Assembly (NCBI GenBank): GCA_024998595.1
Contig: JACOEK010000001.1
Coordinates: 868,001 to 932,000, forward strand
DNA: 64,000 bases
From: Nitrospira sp.
GTDB lineage: Bacteria > Nitrospirota > Nitrospiria > Nitrospirales > Nitrospiraceae
Direction: 5' to 3'
Shown: positions 55,139 to 64,000 of the stretch, in pieces
Position numbering within the stretch: position 1 is the first letter of the stretch
Layout: each line of letters begins with the position of its first letter
Translations under genes and position numbers: made by a program
Notes under the pieces: model-generated
Told to the model about the DNA's origin: nothing
The model's input: only the letters and a program-made list of their open reading frames with translations
Database searches by the model: none

Positions 55139-55918
55139 TTAAGCCGTGGTAGGTTTGGATCCGACAGCGACTTTGGCGAGTGTAGCAAAAGAGACCGGAT
55201 CTAAACAAGCCCCGCCGACCAATGCGCCGTCGATTTCTTCAGAGGCCAAGAAGTCGGCAATATTGTGCGGTGTGACGCTTCCTCCGTACAGGATGCGGAC
55301 TCGCCGCCCTGCCTCGGATCCGCTCAATTCGTTCAGGGTTTGGCGGATCAGTCGATGAACCGGCACCGCCTGGTCCGGCGAAGCGGCACGCCCCGTTCCG
55401 ATAGCCCATACCGGTTCGTAGGCGATGATCATGGTGTCGAGATGCGTTCCCTCAATGCCGGCCAGTCCGGCGCGAAGCTGTCGTCGGATGACTTGATCGG
55501 TCTGATCGGTATCCCGATCCTGAAGCGTTTCGCCGACACAAAGAACCGGTTGAAGTCCGTTCCGCAGGGCAGCCAGGACCTTTTTGTTCGTCCAGCCGTC
55601 TTGTTCTCCGAAATATTGTCGGCGTTCAGAATGGCCGACCAGAACAAATTGACAGCCAAGCTCCTTGAGCATGTTTCCCGACACCTCACCTGTGAAGGCG
55701 CCCTTATCTTTCCAGTAAAGATCTTGGGCACCGAGGAGATAGACCGGTGTGGGACCGAGTGCCTCACGGGCCGCATGCAGCGCGGTAAACGGCGGCGCAA
55801 AACCGACCTGGATTCCGTCAAGCGCAGGCAGTTCCTCTGTGAGACGGCGAACGAACGCCCCGGCTTCGGTTCCGGTCTTGTTCATTTTCCAGTTGCCGAT
55901 GATGAAGCGGGTTCTCAC
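55139..55918 (-). CDS. tpiA: Triosephosphate isomerase
   Basis: 259 residues. Catalytic residues are seen: Lys11 (GNWKMN), His96 (VGHSERR) and Glu168 (AYEPVWAIGTG); the phosphate loop is YGGSV. It interconverts dihydroxyacetone phosphate and glyceraldehyde-3-phosphate. It is the third gene of gap-pgk-tpiA-secG, 36 bases after pgk. Confidence 0.98.
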   Translation of the reverse strand: MRTRFIIGNWKMNKTGTEAGAFVRRLTEELPALDGIQVGFAPPFTALHAAREALGPTPVYLLGAQDLYWKDKGAFTGEVSGNMLKELGCQFVLVGHSERRQYFGEQDGWTNKKVLAALRNGLQPVLCVGETLQDRDTDQTDQVIRRQLRAGLAGIEGTHLDTMIIAYEPVWAIGTGRAASPDQAVPVHRLIRQTLNELSGSEAGRRVRILYGGSVTPHNIADFLASEEIDGALVGGACLDPVSFATLAKVAVGSKPTTA

Positions 55919-55954
55919 AAAGCCTCACACAGGTGGGAATAGCGGAGATTGTCG

Positions 55955-57154
55955 TTACGCTGCACGATTGGGCAGTGCGGCAAGTCCCGGGAGGGTTTTT
56001 CCCTCAAGCAGCTCCAGCGCGGCACCACCACCGGTAGAGATGAACGAAATGCTTTCGGATTCTCCGGCGCGGTGAATGGCAAGGGCCGTTTCGCCTCCTC
56101 CGACAATGGTCAGCGCGTAGGCGTTTGCGACGGAATGGGCCATGGCAAGGGTGCCTCTCGCGAAGGCGTCTACTTCGAACATGCCCATGGGACCATTCCA
56201 CAGAATGGTTTTGGCATCCTGGACTGCTTCGGAGAACAATTTTACGGACGCGGGACCGATGTCCAGTCCATACCATCCCTTGGGAATCTCCTGAACCGGA
56301 ACGATTTTCGTTTCGGCCCCCGGCTCCCGGCTGGCTGCGACGACGCAGTCCACGGGAAGATAAAATTTGACGCCGCTGGCAAAGGCGTGGTCCTGCACTC
56401 CCTTGGCGAAATCGAGCATATCGTTTTCAACCAGTGACTGGCCGATCTCAAGGCCCATGGCTTTCAGGAAGGTGAACGCCATGCCTCCGCCGATAATGAC
56501 CTTGTCGACCTTCTTCCCCAGATTTTCGATCACACCGATTTTCCCGGATACCTTGGCGCCCCCTAAGATGGCCACAAACGGTCGTACCGGGTTCTCGACG
56601 GCTCCTTCCAGGTATTCGATTTCCTTCTTGAGCAGATACCCGGCTGCCGCTTCTGGAATATATTTGGTGATGCCGACCGTGGAGGCATGGGCCCGATGGG
56701 CGGCACCGAAGGCGTCATTGATATAGACGTCGGCGAGTGCCGCCAGCGCTTTGGAAAATCCTTCGTCGTTCTTCTCCTCCTCGGGATGAAAGCGGAGGTT
56801 TTCCAATAACATGACATCGCCAGGCTGCATCTTGGCCACGAGCCCTTCAACGGCGGAACCAATGCAGTCCGGCGCAAAAATCACTTCCTTGCCGAGTAGG
56901 CGCTGGAGGCGCTTGGCAACCGGAGCCAGGCTGAATTTCGGATCGAATTTTCCCTTCGGGCGGCCGAGGTGTGAGCAGAGGATAACCTTGGCTCCCTCAT
57001 CGACGGCCCGGTTGATGGTAGGGAGGGTCGATCGAATTCTGGTGTCGTCGGTAATCTGCAAGGAATCATCGAGGGGAACGTTGTAGTCGGCGCGAATAAT
57101 CACGCGCTTCCCTCGAAGCTGCACATCCTCGATAATTCGTTTGCGAATATTCAT
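55955..57154 (-). CDS. pgk: Phosphoglycerate kinase
   Basis: 399 residues. Substrate segments RADYNVPLDD, CSHLGRPKG and LENLRFHPEE are at the N-terminal lobe; nucleotide segments GGAKVSGKI, WNGPMGMFE and IVGGGETA at the C-terminal lobe. With Gap and TpiA it forms the triose part of glycolysis, gluconeogenesis or carbon fixation; in an autotroph the last direction would dominate. It begins about 100 bases after gap. Confidence 0.98.
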   Translation of the reverse strand: MNIRKRIIEDVQLRGKRVIIRADYNVPLDDSLQITDDTRIRSTLPTINRAVDEGAKVILCSHLGRPKGKFDPKFSLAPVAKRLQRLLGKEVIFAPDCIGSAVEGLVAKMQPGDVMLLENLRFHPEEEKNDEGFSKALAALADVYINDAFGAAHRAHASTVGITKYIPEAAAGYLLKKEIEYLEGAVENPVRPFVAILGGAKVSGKIGVIENLGKKVDKVIIGGGMAFTFLKAMGLEIGQSLVENDMLDFAKGVQDHAFASGVKFYLPVDCVVAASREPGAETKIVPVQEIPKGWYGLDIGPASVKLFSEAVQDAKTILWNGPMGMFEVDAFARGTLAMAHSVANAYALTIVGGGETALAIHRAGESESISFISTGGGAALELLEGKTLPGLAALPNRAA

Positions 57155-57251
57155 GGCAGATCCTCAGTCCTCATCTGGTGCGTACCATGCCGGTCGTGGA
57201 CAGCCCCGGCCGGTGCTGCACATCAGAAAAGCGTGTCGTGCGCTATGCACG

Positions 57252-58271
<1,020 letters not shown>

Positions 58272-58310
58272 TCAAGAATTAAACGGGTTGAACAGAGTAA
58301 GTCTGGGGCG

Positions 58311-58339
58311 ATAGTACTGACCGACTTTCTGCGTGTCAA
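58311..58339 (-). promoter_or_regulatory. Sigma-70 promoter of gap-pgk-tpiA-secG
   Basis: On the minus strand TTGACA (58339-58334), a 17-base spacer and TACTAT (58316-58311). Both boxes are near consensus; start about 45 bases ahead of gap. Confidence 0.75.
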
Positions 58340-58475
58340 GCCTACCAAAAGAGGAAATGGCGCTGGATATCGGCAGCAGGCTCCTCGCGATTCCTGAGAC
58401 TGCCGACCTGCCTTGCCTGGGCTCCGGTGGTCGGGTAGAGTCTGGTTTTTTTGAACATCAACCGGCGGTCGGAGC

Positions 58476-60911
58476 GTGATGCAATCTGAAAAGCTGCAGT
58501 CCGAGGCGTGTAAGGTCTTGGAATGGGCCAAGCTGTTGGACCTGGTAGCCGCCCATGCCCAGTCGACAATCGGCGCGGAGCAATGCCGGTCCATGGAATT
58601 GGCGCGGGACGTGGCGCAAGCCCGCGTCCGGCAGGAGGAAACGTCCGACATGCTGCGCCTGCGTGCTGGCATCGACCCCTTTCCCATTCTGCGATTTCCC
58701 AATGTGACGGAGTGGCTGGGGCGAGTGGCGAAAGGCGCCTGTCTGGAGGCGCACGAGCTGCGGGACATCGCGCTGGTGTTGGAATTGATCGTGGACGTGC
58801 AACGATACCTTCTGCGGCACCAGGCCGACGCCCCGACGGTCAGCGCGATGGCCGATCAGCTGGGACCGGTGCTGGACTACCGCCGGCTGACTGTCGCGCT
58901 GAACGGTGCCATCGATCCCGATGGGTCCATACGCGAATCGGCCAGCCCGGAATTACATCGGTTGATCCAGCGGGCCACTGATTTCAAACAACAGATGCGG
59001 CACCGGCTCGAACAAATCCTGCATTCGCGGCGGTATGAAGAAGTGTTGCAGGAACGTTATTTTGCGCAACGTGAGGGGCGTTATGTGGTCCCGATCAAGG
59101 CCGAGATGCAGGGACGGATGCCCGGCATCGTGCATGACGTATCGTCCAGCGGAGCCACGCTGTTTTTAGAGCCGCGGGAACTCGTGGACCTCAATAACTC
59201 CATCAAGGTGGTGGACCTGGATGTCGAACGCGAGGTGCGCAGAATTTTGCGAGAATTGTCGGCGCTTGTAGCTCCTCACCAACCGGCCCTCGCCGGAAGT
59301 GTGGCCCTGCTCGGTCGATTGGACGCCATTTCGGCAAAGGCTGCTCTGAGTCAACGTCTGCAGGCCTCTCCACCGCGCCTCAATGACCAGGGACGCATTC
59401 TCCTCACGCAGGCGCGGCACCCATTCCTGGTGGTGAGCAAGGACCAGGTGGTGCCGAATGATCTCGCGTTCGATGAAACGGTGCGGGTGCTCATCATTTC
59501 AGGCCCCAACACGGGTGGGAAAACCGTCATCTTGAAGTTGCTGGGACTGTTCTCTCTGATGGTCCGTTGCGGCCTGCATCTTCCTTGCTCCCCTGAGTCA
59601 GAGATGGCGATTTTCCCATCGGTGTACGCGGACATCGGCGATGCACAGGATCTGGCGCGGGATCTCTCCAGTTTTTCAGCCCACATCACCCAAATGGTGC
59701 AGTTACTGAATGAGGTGTCGGCTGGAGCGGGGCTCGGCCTCGACAGCGTGCCGCCGCCTCCAGGTCGAGCCCTGGTTTTGCTCGATGAACCGGTGACGTC
59801 CACCGATCCGGCAGAGGGCGCGGCGCTCGCAAGTGCGTTGTTATGCCGGCTGGCGGCGGCGGGGGTGAAAGTCGTGGCCACCACCCATTACAGCTTGTTG
59901 AAAGGCCTGGCCCAGGACAGGCCGGGCTTCGCCAATGCGAGCGTCGAATTTAATCTTGATACCCTTTCGCCGACCTATCGCCTGATTCAGGGGCAACCAG
60001 GCGGCTCGGCCGCCATTGAAATAGCAGGGCGTCTCGGGATGGATCAGTCCCTCTTGGAGGATGCCCGTGCTCGGCTGCAGGGAGACAACCGTGTGCTGGA
60101 GACGCTGCTGAGTGATCTGCAGGACAAACAACGACGACTGAACGACGACCTGACGAGGGCCACGGTGGCCAGGCAGGCCGCGGAACAGTCCTCTCGCGAG
60201 GCGCAGGAGTTGCTGACGTTCCTCCAAGAATCCGAACAGGATGAGCGACAGGGGTTGAAGAAAAAATTGTCGCAGGAGTTTCAACGAGCCCGCGCCGCGG
60301 TGCAGGCGACGATGGACGACCTGAAGCGCGATCAAAAACTGCTCAAGGCCAAGGAGGCCAAAGCTCGGTTGGTCGAATTGGAACAGGCGGTCCGGCGCGA
60401 GGTGGGAGAGTCCGAAGCGCCGATTCCCGTGGATCAGCTCACCGTCGGAGATGCGGTCGAAGTGGTCGGGCTGGGCATGACAGGAAGGTTACTTGAAAAT
60501 CCTCAAGGTAAGAAGCGCGTGCGTCTGAAAGTCGGGGAAGGAGAGATTCTGGCCACCGTGGCGAGTCTGGTGGGAGTTGCCAGGAGCCAGCAATCAGGAC
60601 GCCCCGAGCCTGCCAAACCAGCAGCCGTCTCGCCCAGGCGAACCAGCCAGACACTGGCACCTGAAGACATTCAGGAAACCTTGGACGTGCGCGGCCACGC
60701 AGCCGACGAGGCGTTGGATGTCGTGGTGGCTGGGCTCGATCGCGCCATTCTCGGCGGAAGCCCGTTTGTGCGTATCATCCACGGGCATGGGACCGGCCGC
60801 TTGAGAAGCGCATTGCGGGAGTACTTGAAAGCATCTCCCTATGTGGTGGCCTTCCGAGCGGGTGACCGCGCGGAAGGAGGCGACGGCGTGACGATTGTGG
60901 AGTTGCGGTAA
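58476..60911 (+). CDS. mutS2: Endonuclease MutS2
   Basis: 811 residues. It has no MutS mismatch-reading domain. The core is a MutS clamp (KQQMRHRLEQILHSRRY on), an ATPase with Walker A GPNTGGKT (near residue 343) and Walker B LVLLDEPVTSTDP, a long charged coiled coil (about 530-640), and a C-terminal Smr endonuclease domain (LDVRGHAADEAL, IIHGHGTGRLR). MutS2 has been linked to suppression of recombination and, more recently, to collided ribosomes. It is divergent from gap. Confidence 0.96.
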   Translation: MMQSEKLQSEACKVLEWAKLLDLVAAHAQSTIGAEQCRSMELARDVAQARVRQEETSDMLRLRAGIDPFPILRFPNVTEWLGRVAKGACLEAHELRDIALVLELIVDVQRYLLRHQADAPTVSAMADQLGPVLDYRRLTVALNGAIDPDGSIRESASPELHRLIQRATDFKQQMRHRLEQILHSRRYEEVLQERYFAQREGRYVVPIKAEMQGRMPGIVHDVSSSGATLFLEPRELVDLNNSIKVVDLDVEREVRRILRELSALVAPHQPALAGSVALLGRLDAISAKAALSQRLQASPPRLNDQGRILLTQARHPFLVVSKDQVVPNDLAFDETVRVLIISGPNTGGKTVILKLLGLFSLMVRCGLHLPCSPESEMAIFPSVYADIGDAQDLARDLSSFSAHITQMVQLLNEVSAGAGLGLDSVPPPPGRALVLLDEPVTSTDPAEGAALASALLCRLAAAGVKVVATTHYSLLKGLAQDRPGFANASVEFNLDTLSPTYRLIQGQPGGSAAIEIAGRLGMDQSLLEDARARLQGDNRVLETLLSDLQDKQRRLNDDLTRATVARQAAEQSSREAQELLTFLQESEQDERQGLKKKLSQEFQRARAAVQATMDDLKRDQKLLKAKEAKARLVELEQAVRREVGESEAPIPVDQLTVGDAVEVVGLGMTGRLLENPQGKKRVRLKVGEGEILATVASLVGVARSQQSGRPEPAKPAAVSPRRTSQTLAPEDIQETLDVRGHAADEALDVVVAGLDRAILGGSPFVRIIHGHGTGRLRSALREYLKASPYVVAFRAGDRAEGGDGVTIVELR

Positions 60912-61120
60912 CGTTGATATTTGGCCGGTGACTCCACACCGCAAAAGGGGACCACGCGTTCCAATCGTAACGATCCACCGTCTGTCGCGTGCCACATGGC
61001 ATGCTGCAGCCCACTCGGTTGATGCGGTCGCTCACCTCCTTGTCTCCCTCTTTCCCTCCTTGTCGTTCTACAGTACGATAGCCCGCCGGTAGCAGGCCTT
61101 GGATTTGGTCAGTCAGCTTC

Positions 61121-63262
61121 ATGCCAACTTCTGTAGGTGTAAAAAAACTCCTCTCTGCGCTTGCGGTCGGCCTGGCGGTGTTCGGCCTCGTGGCAGGACT
61201 ACGCATGACCCGGTGGGTTGAGATCGTGGAACTGAACGCGTTCGATCATCTCGTCCGGCGTTATGCCGATCCTGCCAAGGCCGATTCGAATCTTGTGTTG
61301 CTCGCCATCGATGAATCGAGCCTGGAAGCGTTTGGCCGCTGGCCCTGGCCGCGTGACCGATACGGGTATGTCGTCCGCTACCTCAAACGGGCGGGAGCCA
61401 AGGCGGTCGTCTTCGACGTGATGTTTTTCGAGCCGGACGACAACGCCGAAGAGTTCGATCAATCTTTTGCCGACGACCTGAAGGCGGCGAACAATGTCTT
61501 CCTGCCGATGTTGTTTCAATCCGAGCCCGCTTCGATTCCAGCCGAGCTGCAAGCTCATGCCACGGTGAAGGTCGAGCGATCGGATGGAGAACAGGTGCAG
61601 GCCGACAGGCACGCGGGCGTGAAACTGCCGATTCCTGTGTTGGCGCAACAGGCGCGTGGGCTGGGCGTCATCAATCTGTCCGCCGACGCGGATGGACCGA
61701 CGAGACGTCTTCCGTTGTTGGGACAGGTGAATGAAACCCTGGTGCCGCATCTGCCCGTGGCGGTGGCCCAATACGTGATGGGGTCAGGCGAACTCGCGAT
61801 GCGGGACGGCCGCATGCAGATCGGCGGCAGCAGCGTTCCGTTCGATGCTGATGGCAAGTTGTTGATCGAATGGCATGGTTCCTTGGAGCAGACCTACCAC
61901 GCCAGGAAATATTCGATCGGACGGGTGCTGCGTGCATTTGCGCAAGAAGAGAAAGGCGAACGTCCGGATCTGGATGCCTCGCTGTTCAAGGATAAAATCG
62001 TCTTTATCGCCGGCACGGCCGCGGGCCTGTATGATCTTCGCGTCACGCCATTCTCGTCCGCCACACCCGGCGTGCTCATTCACATGGCAGCGCTGGACAA
62101 TCTGCTTCACGGTCATGGGCTGCAGGCGGCTCCTTCCTGGTTCTCGCTCTCGACCCTTCTCCTGCTCTGCCTCGCCTCAGCCGGGGCTTTCATGTTGTTT
62201 CCTTCCTATCCGGTGAAATTCGGCGTCACGATCGGCCTGGCCGTCGCCTACTACAGGTTAGTGGGGCATGCCTTCGCGGCGCACGAGCGGTGGCTGGAGC
62301 TTGTGTTTCCGGAGGTGGCGCTGGCATTGACGTTCGGCACGGCCGCCACGGTCGAGTATGTGACGGAAGGCAAGCAGCGCCGGCTCATGCGAGCGGCCTT
62401 TGACAAGTACATGTCATCGGAAGTCGTCGAAGAAATCATGCGAAATCCCGAGGCCATTAAGCTCGGCGGGGAGAAGAAGGAAATCTCGATCCTCTTCTCA
62501 GACATCGCCGGCTTCACGACGATCTCGGAAAAGATGTCGCCTGAGGATCTCGTGGCGCTGCTCAACCGGTATCTGTCGGCGATGACGACCATCATCAAGA
62601 CCACGCATCGCGGCAATGTGAATAAGTATCTCGGCGACGGAATCATGGCGCTGTTCGGCGCGCCGCTGAACGATCCCAAGCATGCGTCGCTGGCCTGTTA
62701 TGCCGCGTTGGACTGCCAGGTCGAATTGGCCCGGCTTCGCCGGATCTGGGCGCAGGAGGGACTTCCTGAGATCGGGGCGAGAATCGGCATCAATTCCGGT
62801 CCCTGCATCGTCGGCAACATGGGGTCCGAGGAGCGGATGGAGTACACGGTGACGGGGGATAGCGTGAACCTGGCGTCGCGCTTAGAGGGTGCCAGCAAGT
62901 ACTACGACACGTTGATTTTGATCGGCCAGCGCACGGCCGAATTGGCCAAGAACGACGTTGAAGTGCGAGAGATCGATCTGCTACGAGTGAAGGGAAAAAA
63001 AGACCCGGTCGTCGTCTTTGAGTTGCTGGCCCGCAAGGGGCAGGTGGATGAGAAAAAACAACGTGTCATCGCTGTGTACCTCGAAGGATTGGCGGCATAT
63101 AAGGTACGGGATTTCTCAACCGCCTGCGTCAGGTTTTCAGACGCCGTGACATTGGATCCGTCGGATGGCCCGTCGCGGGTCTATTTGGAACGTTCGACCA
63201 ACTATCAGACTACGCCTCCGTCCGCGGATTGGGACGGCGTCTATGAAATGACGTCCAAGTGA
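61121..63262 (+). CDS. CHASE2-domain adenylate cyclase, class III
   Basis: 713 residues. Helix 1 (SALAVGLAVFGLVAGL), an extracytoplasmic CHASE2 domain (about 30-340, with DESSLEAFGRWPWPRDRYG), then three helices (about 350-420) and a class III cyclase domain. Metal Asp461 (FSDIAGFT) and Asp506 (YLGDGIMALFG) are present, with the base-selecting Lys in NKYLGDG and the GDSVNLASRLE segment, consistent with ATP as substrate. A short TPR-like C terminus follows. It senses an outside signal and makes cAMP. No cAMP-binding regulator is in the window. The SH3 protein follows 25 bases later. Confidence 0.94.
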   Translation: MPTSVGVKKLLSALAVGLAVFGLVAGLRMTRWVEIVELNAFDHLVRRYADPAKADSNLVLLAIDESSLEAFGRWPWPRDRYGYVVRYLKRAGAKAVVFDVMFFEPDDNAEEFDQSFADDLKAANNVFLPMLFQSEPASIPAELQAHATVKVERSDGEQVQADRHAGVKLPIPVLAQQARGLGVINLSADADGPTRRLPLLGQVNETLVPHLPVAVAQYVMGSGELAMRDGRMQIGGSSVPFDADGKLLIEWHGSLEQTYHARKYSIGRVLRAFAQEEKGERPDLDASLFKDKIVFIAGTAAGLYDLRVTPFSSATPGVLIHMAALDNLLHGHGLQAAPSWFSLSTLLLLCLASAGAFMLFPSYPVKFGVTIGLAVAYYRLVGHAFAAHERWLELVFPEVALALTFGTAATVEYVTEGKQRRLMRAAFDKYMSSEVVEEIMRNPEAIKLGGEKKEISILFSDIAGFTTISEKMSPEDLVALLNRYLSAMTTIIKTTHRGNVNKYLGDGIMALFGAPLNDPKHASLACYAALDCQVELARLRRIWAQEGLPEIGARIGINSGPCIVGNMGSEERMEYTVTGDSVNLASRLEGASKYYDTLILIGQRTAELAKNDVEVREIDLLRVKGKKDPVVVFELLARKGQVDEKKQRVIAVYLEGLAAYKVRDFSTACVRFSDAVTLDPSDGPSRVYLERSTNYQTTPPSADWDGVYEMTSK

Positions 63263-63287
63263 GCAGCGGTGTTGAAGGGAGGAAGTT

Positions 63288-63800
63288 GTGACGCCACCAC
63301 GATTGCTTCGAGTGCTACTGATTGCTCTGTGGATCGGTCTGTTCGTCTGGGGGACCGAGGCCTGGGCCGAAACCGTTTATGTTCAAGCCAAGACGGCGCA
63401 ACTGCGCGCCGGCAAAACCTCGTTGGATGCCGTGGTCGGGAACGTGAAGTTCGGCGACGCGTTGGAGGTTGTCGGGCGTGACGGCAGTTGGATAGAGGTT
63501 AAGACCACCTCCGGCGCCAAAGGATGGATCTTCGCCAACAAGACGTCGTCCTCCAAACCGTCCGGCACCAACGATACCCTGGCTAAACTCGGGCAGAGTA
63601 TGCGTGGGAGTGATGCCTCGGCGACGACGGCTTCGGCCGGCGCCAGAGGACTGGATAAAGCCTCCGAAGGCTATGCCAATCGCGCCGGCGTGTCCGCGCG
63701 TGATCGCGACGCGGTGGACCGGATGACGGCGTATCAGATTCCCGATCAGGAGGTCGAAGAGTTTCTGCGGGAGGGAGGTCTCGGTGAATATGCGAAGTAA
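63288..63800 (+). CDS. Exported SH3-domain protein
   Basis: 170 residues from a GTG at 63288 with GGGAGGAAG upstream. A signal peptide (LLIALWIGLFVWGTEAWAE) precedes one bacterial SH3 domain (VYVQAKTAQLRAGKTS, GDALEVVGRDGSWIEVKT, GWIFANKTS). The C-terminal half is low in complexity, then helical. Such domains bind peptidoglycan or cell-surface ligands in the periplasm. It is close behind the cyclase and overlaps the start of the next gene, so the three may form one operon. Confidence 0.88.
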   Translation: MTPPRLLRVLLIALWIGLFVWGTEAWAETVYVQAKTAQLRAGKTSLDAVVGNVKFGDALEVVGRDGSWIEVKTTSGAKGWIFANKTSSSKPSGTNDTLAKLGQSMRGSDASATTASAGARGLDKASEGYANRAGVSARDRDAVDRMTAYQIPDQEVEEFLREGGLGEYAK

Positions 63801-64000
63801 TCATGGCCTGGCAGCAACTCTGATCGTACTCTCGCTGACTGTGGCCGGTTGCGCGGAGGTGCAACGAGCCGGCGAAGATATCGCGCGGCAATCCGGCAAT
63901 CCGCGGCTGGCCGGTGCCATTCACGGTGTCGGCAATGTGGTCGGGAGTTTGTTCCCCATCGGGTATGAGGAGGAATCGTCGATCGGTCAGGCGATGGCCT
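63784..64000 (+). CDS. Lipoprotein, N-terminal part (cut by window edge)
   Basis: The frame runs off the right edge; about 72 residues are seen. The start is GTG 63784, five bases after GGGAGG, or ATG 63790, both overlapping the SH3-protein gene end. A lipoprotein signal ends in the lipobox LTVAGC. The visible mature part (GVGNVVGSLFPIGYEEESSIG) resembles the region before the peptidase domain in some M48-type lipoproteins, which often follow an SH3 protein, but too little is present to decide. Confidence 0.7.
   Translation, partial: MNMRSNHGLAATLIVLSLTVAGCAEVQRAGEDIARQSGNPRLAGAIHGVGNVVGSLFPIGYEEESSIGQAMA

Overview
The window is a dense stretch of GC-rich bacterial chromosome with about 65 protein genes and no rRNA, tRNA, IS element or CRISPR array that I could recognise. 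The gene content points to a Gram-negative (diderm) aerobe or autotroph of the Nitrospira type: O-antigen-type polysaccharide export, a LapA/LapB-like protein, lipoproteins, a Tll0287-like haem protein, a Thi4-type thiazole synthase beside thiC, quinolinate synthase and many two-component regulators. The genus is inferred from gene style and order; it was not checked by any search.

Layout: 1-1222 holds a NarL-type histidine kinase (cut by the left edge) and its LuxR-type regulator. 1434-8659 is a surface-polysaccharide cluster: Gfo/Idh oxidoreductase, two family 2 glycosyltransferases, a NodB-type deacetylase, a DUF5672 protein and a Wzm/Wzt ABC exporter. 8949-17484 is a signalling block: a 1342-residue hybrid kinase with a full internal phosphorelay, an NtrC-type sigma-54 activator, then two copies of a two-gene module (81-residue unknown protein plus receiver-less LuxR-type HTH protein). 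Each module lies behind a sigma-54-like -24/-12 element, and a perfect inverted repeat sits where an enhancer would be. This is the best candidate here for an undescribed regulatory circuit.

17569-20874 has small unknown proteins, YgfZ, a receiver-like protein without its phospho-acceptor Asp, and a TPR protein. 21029-24112 is a thiamine operon (promoter, TPP riboswitch, attenuator, thiC, thi4). Then come a DUF3617 protein, a haem protein, a frameshifted patatin-like lipoprotein, nadA, ileS-lspA, DUF2024, uppP and a coiled-coil/HhH lipoprotein. 34711-38077 is a MacA/MacB-type efflux system. 38150-41764 (minus) holds mraZ, rusA, a c-di-GMP HD-GYP-like protein, fmdB-like and comF-like genes. 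41979-46854 has a LolD-type ATPase, a class 1A dihydroorotate dehydrogenase, a LuxR-type HTH gene and a large FtsX-type permease. 46845-53427 (minus) carries bioB, a LapA-LapB-like protein, rsfS, nadD, proB, obg, rpmA and rplU.

53637-64000 holds ilvE, the glycolytic/gluconeogenic set gap-pgk-tpiA with secG behind a good sigma-70 promoter, mutS2, a CHASE2 adenylate cyclase, an SH3-domain protein and a lipoprotein cut by the right edge. Three copies of a roughly 120-base palindromic intergenic repeat occur at 20881-21000, 21895-21969 and 28707-28830.
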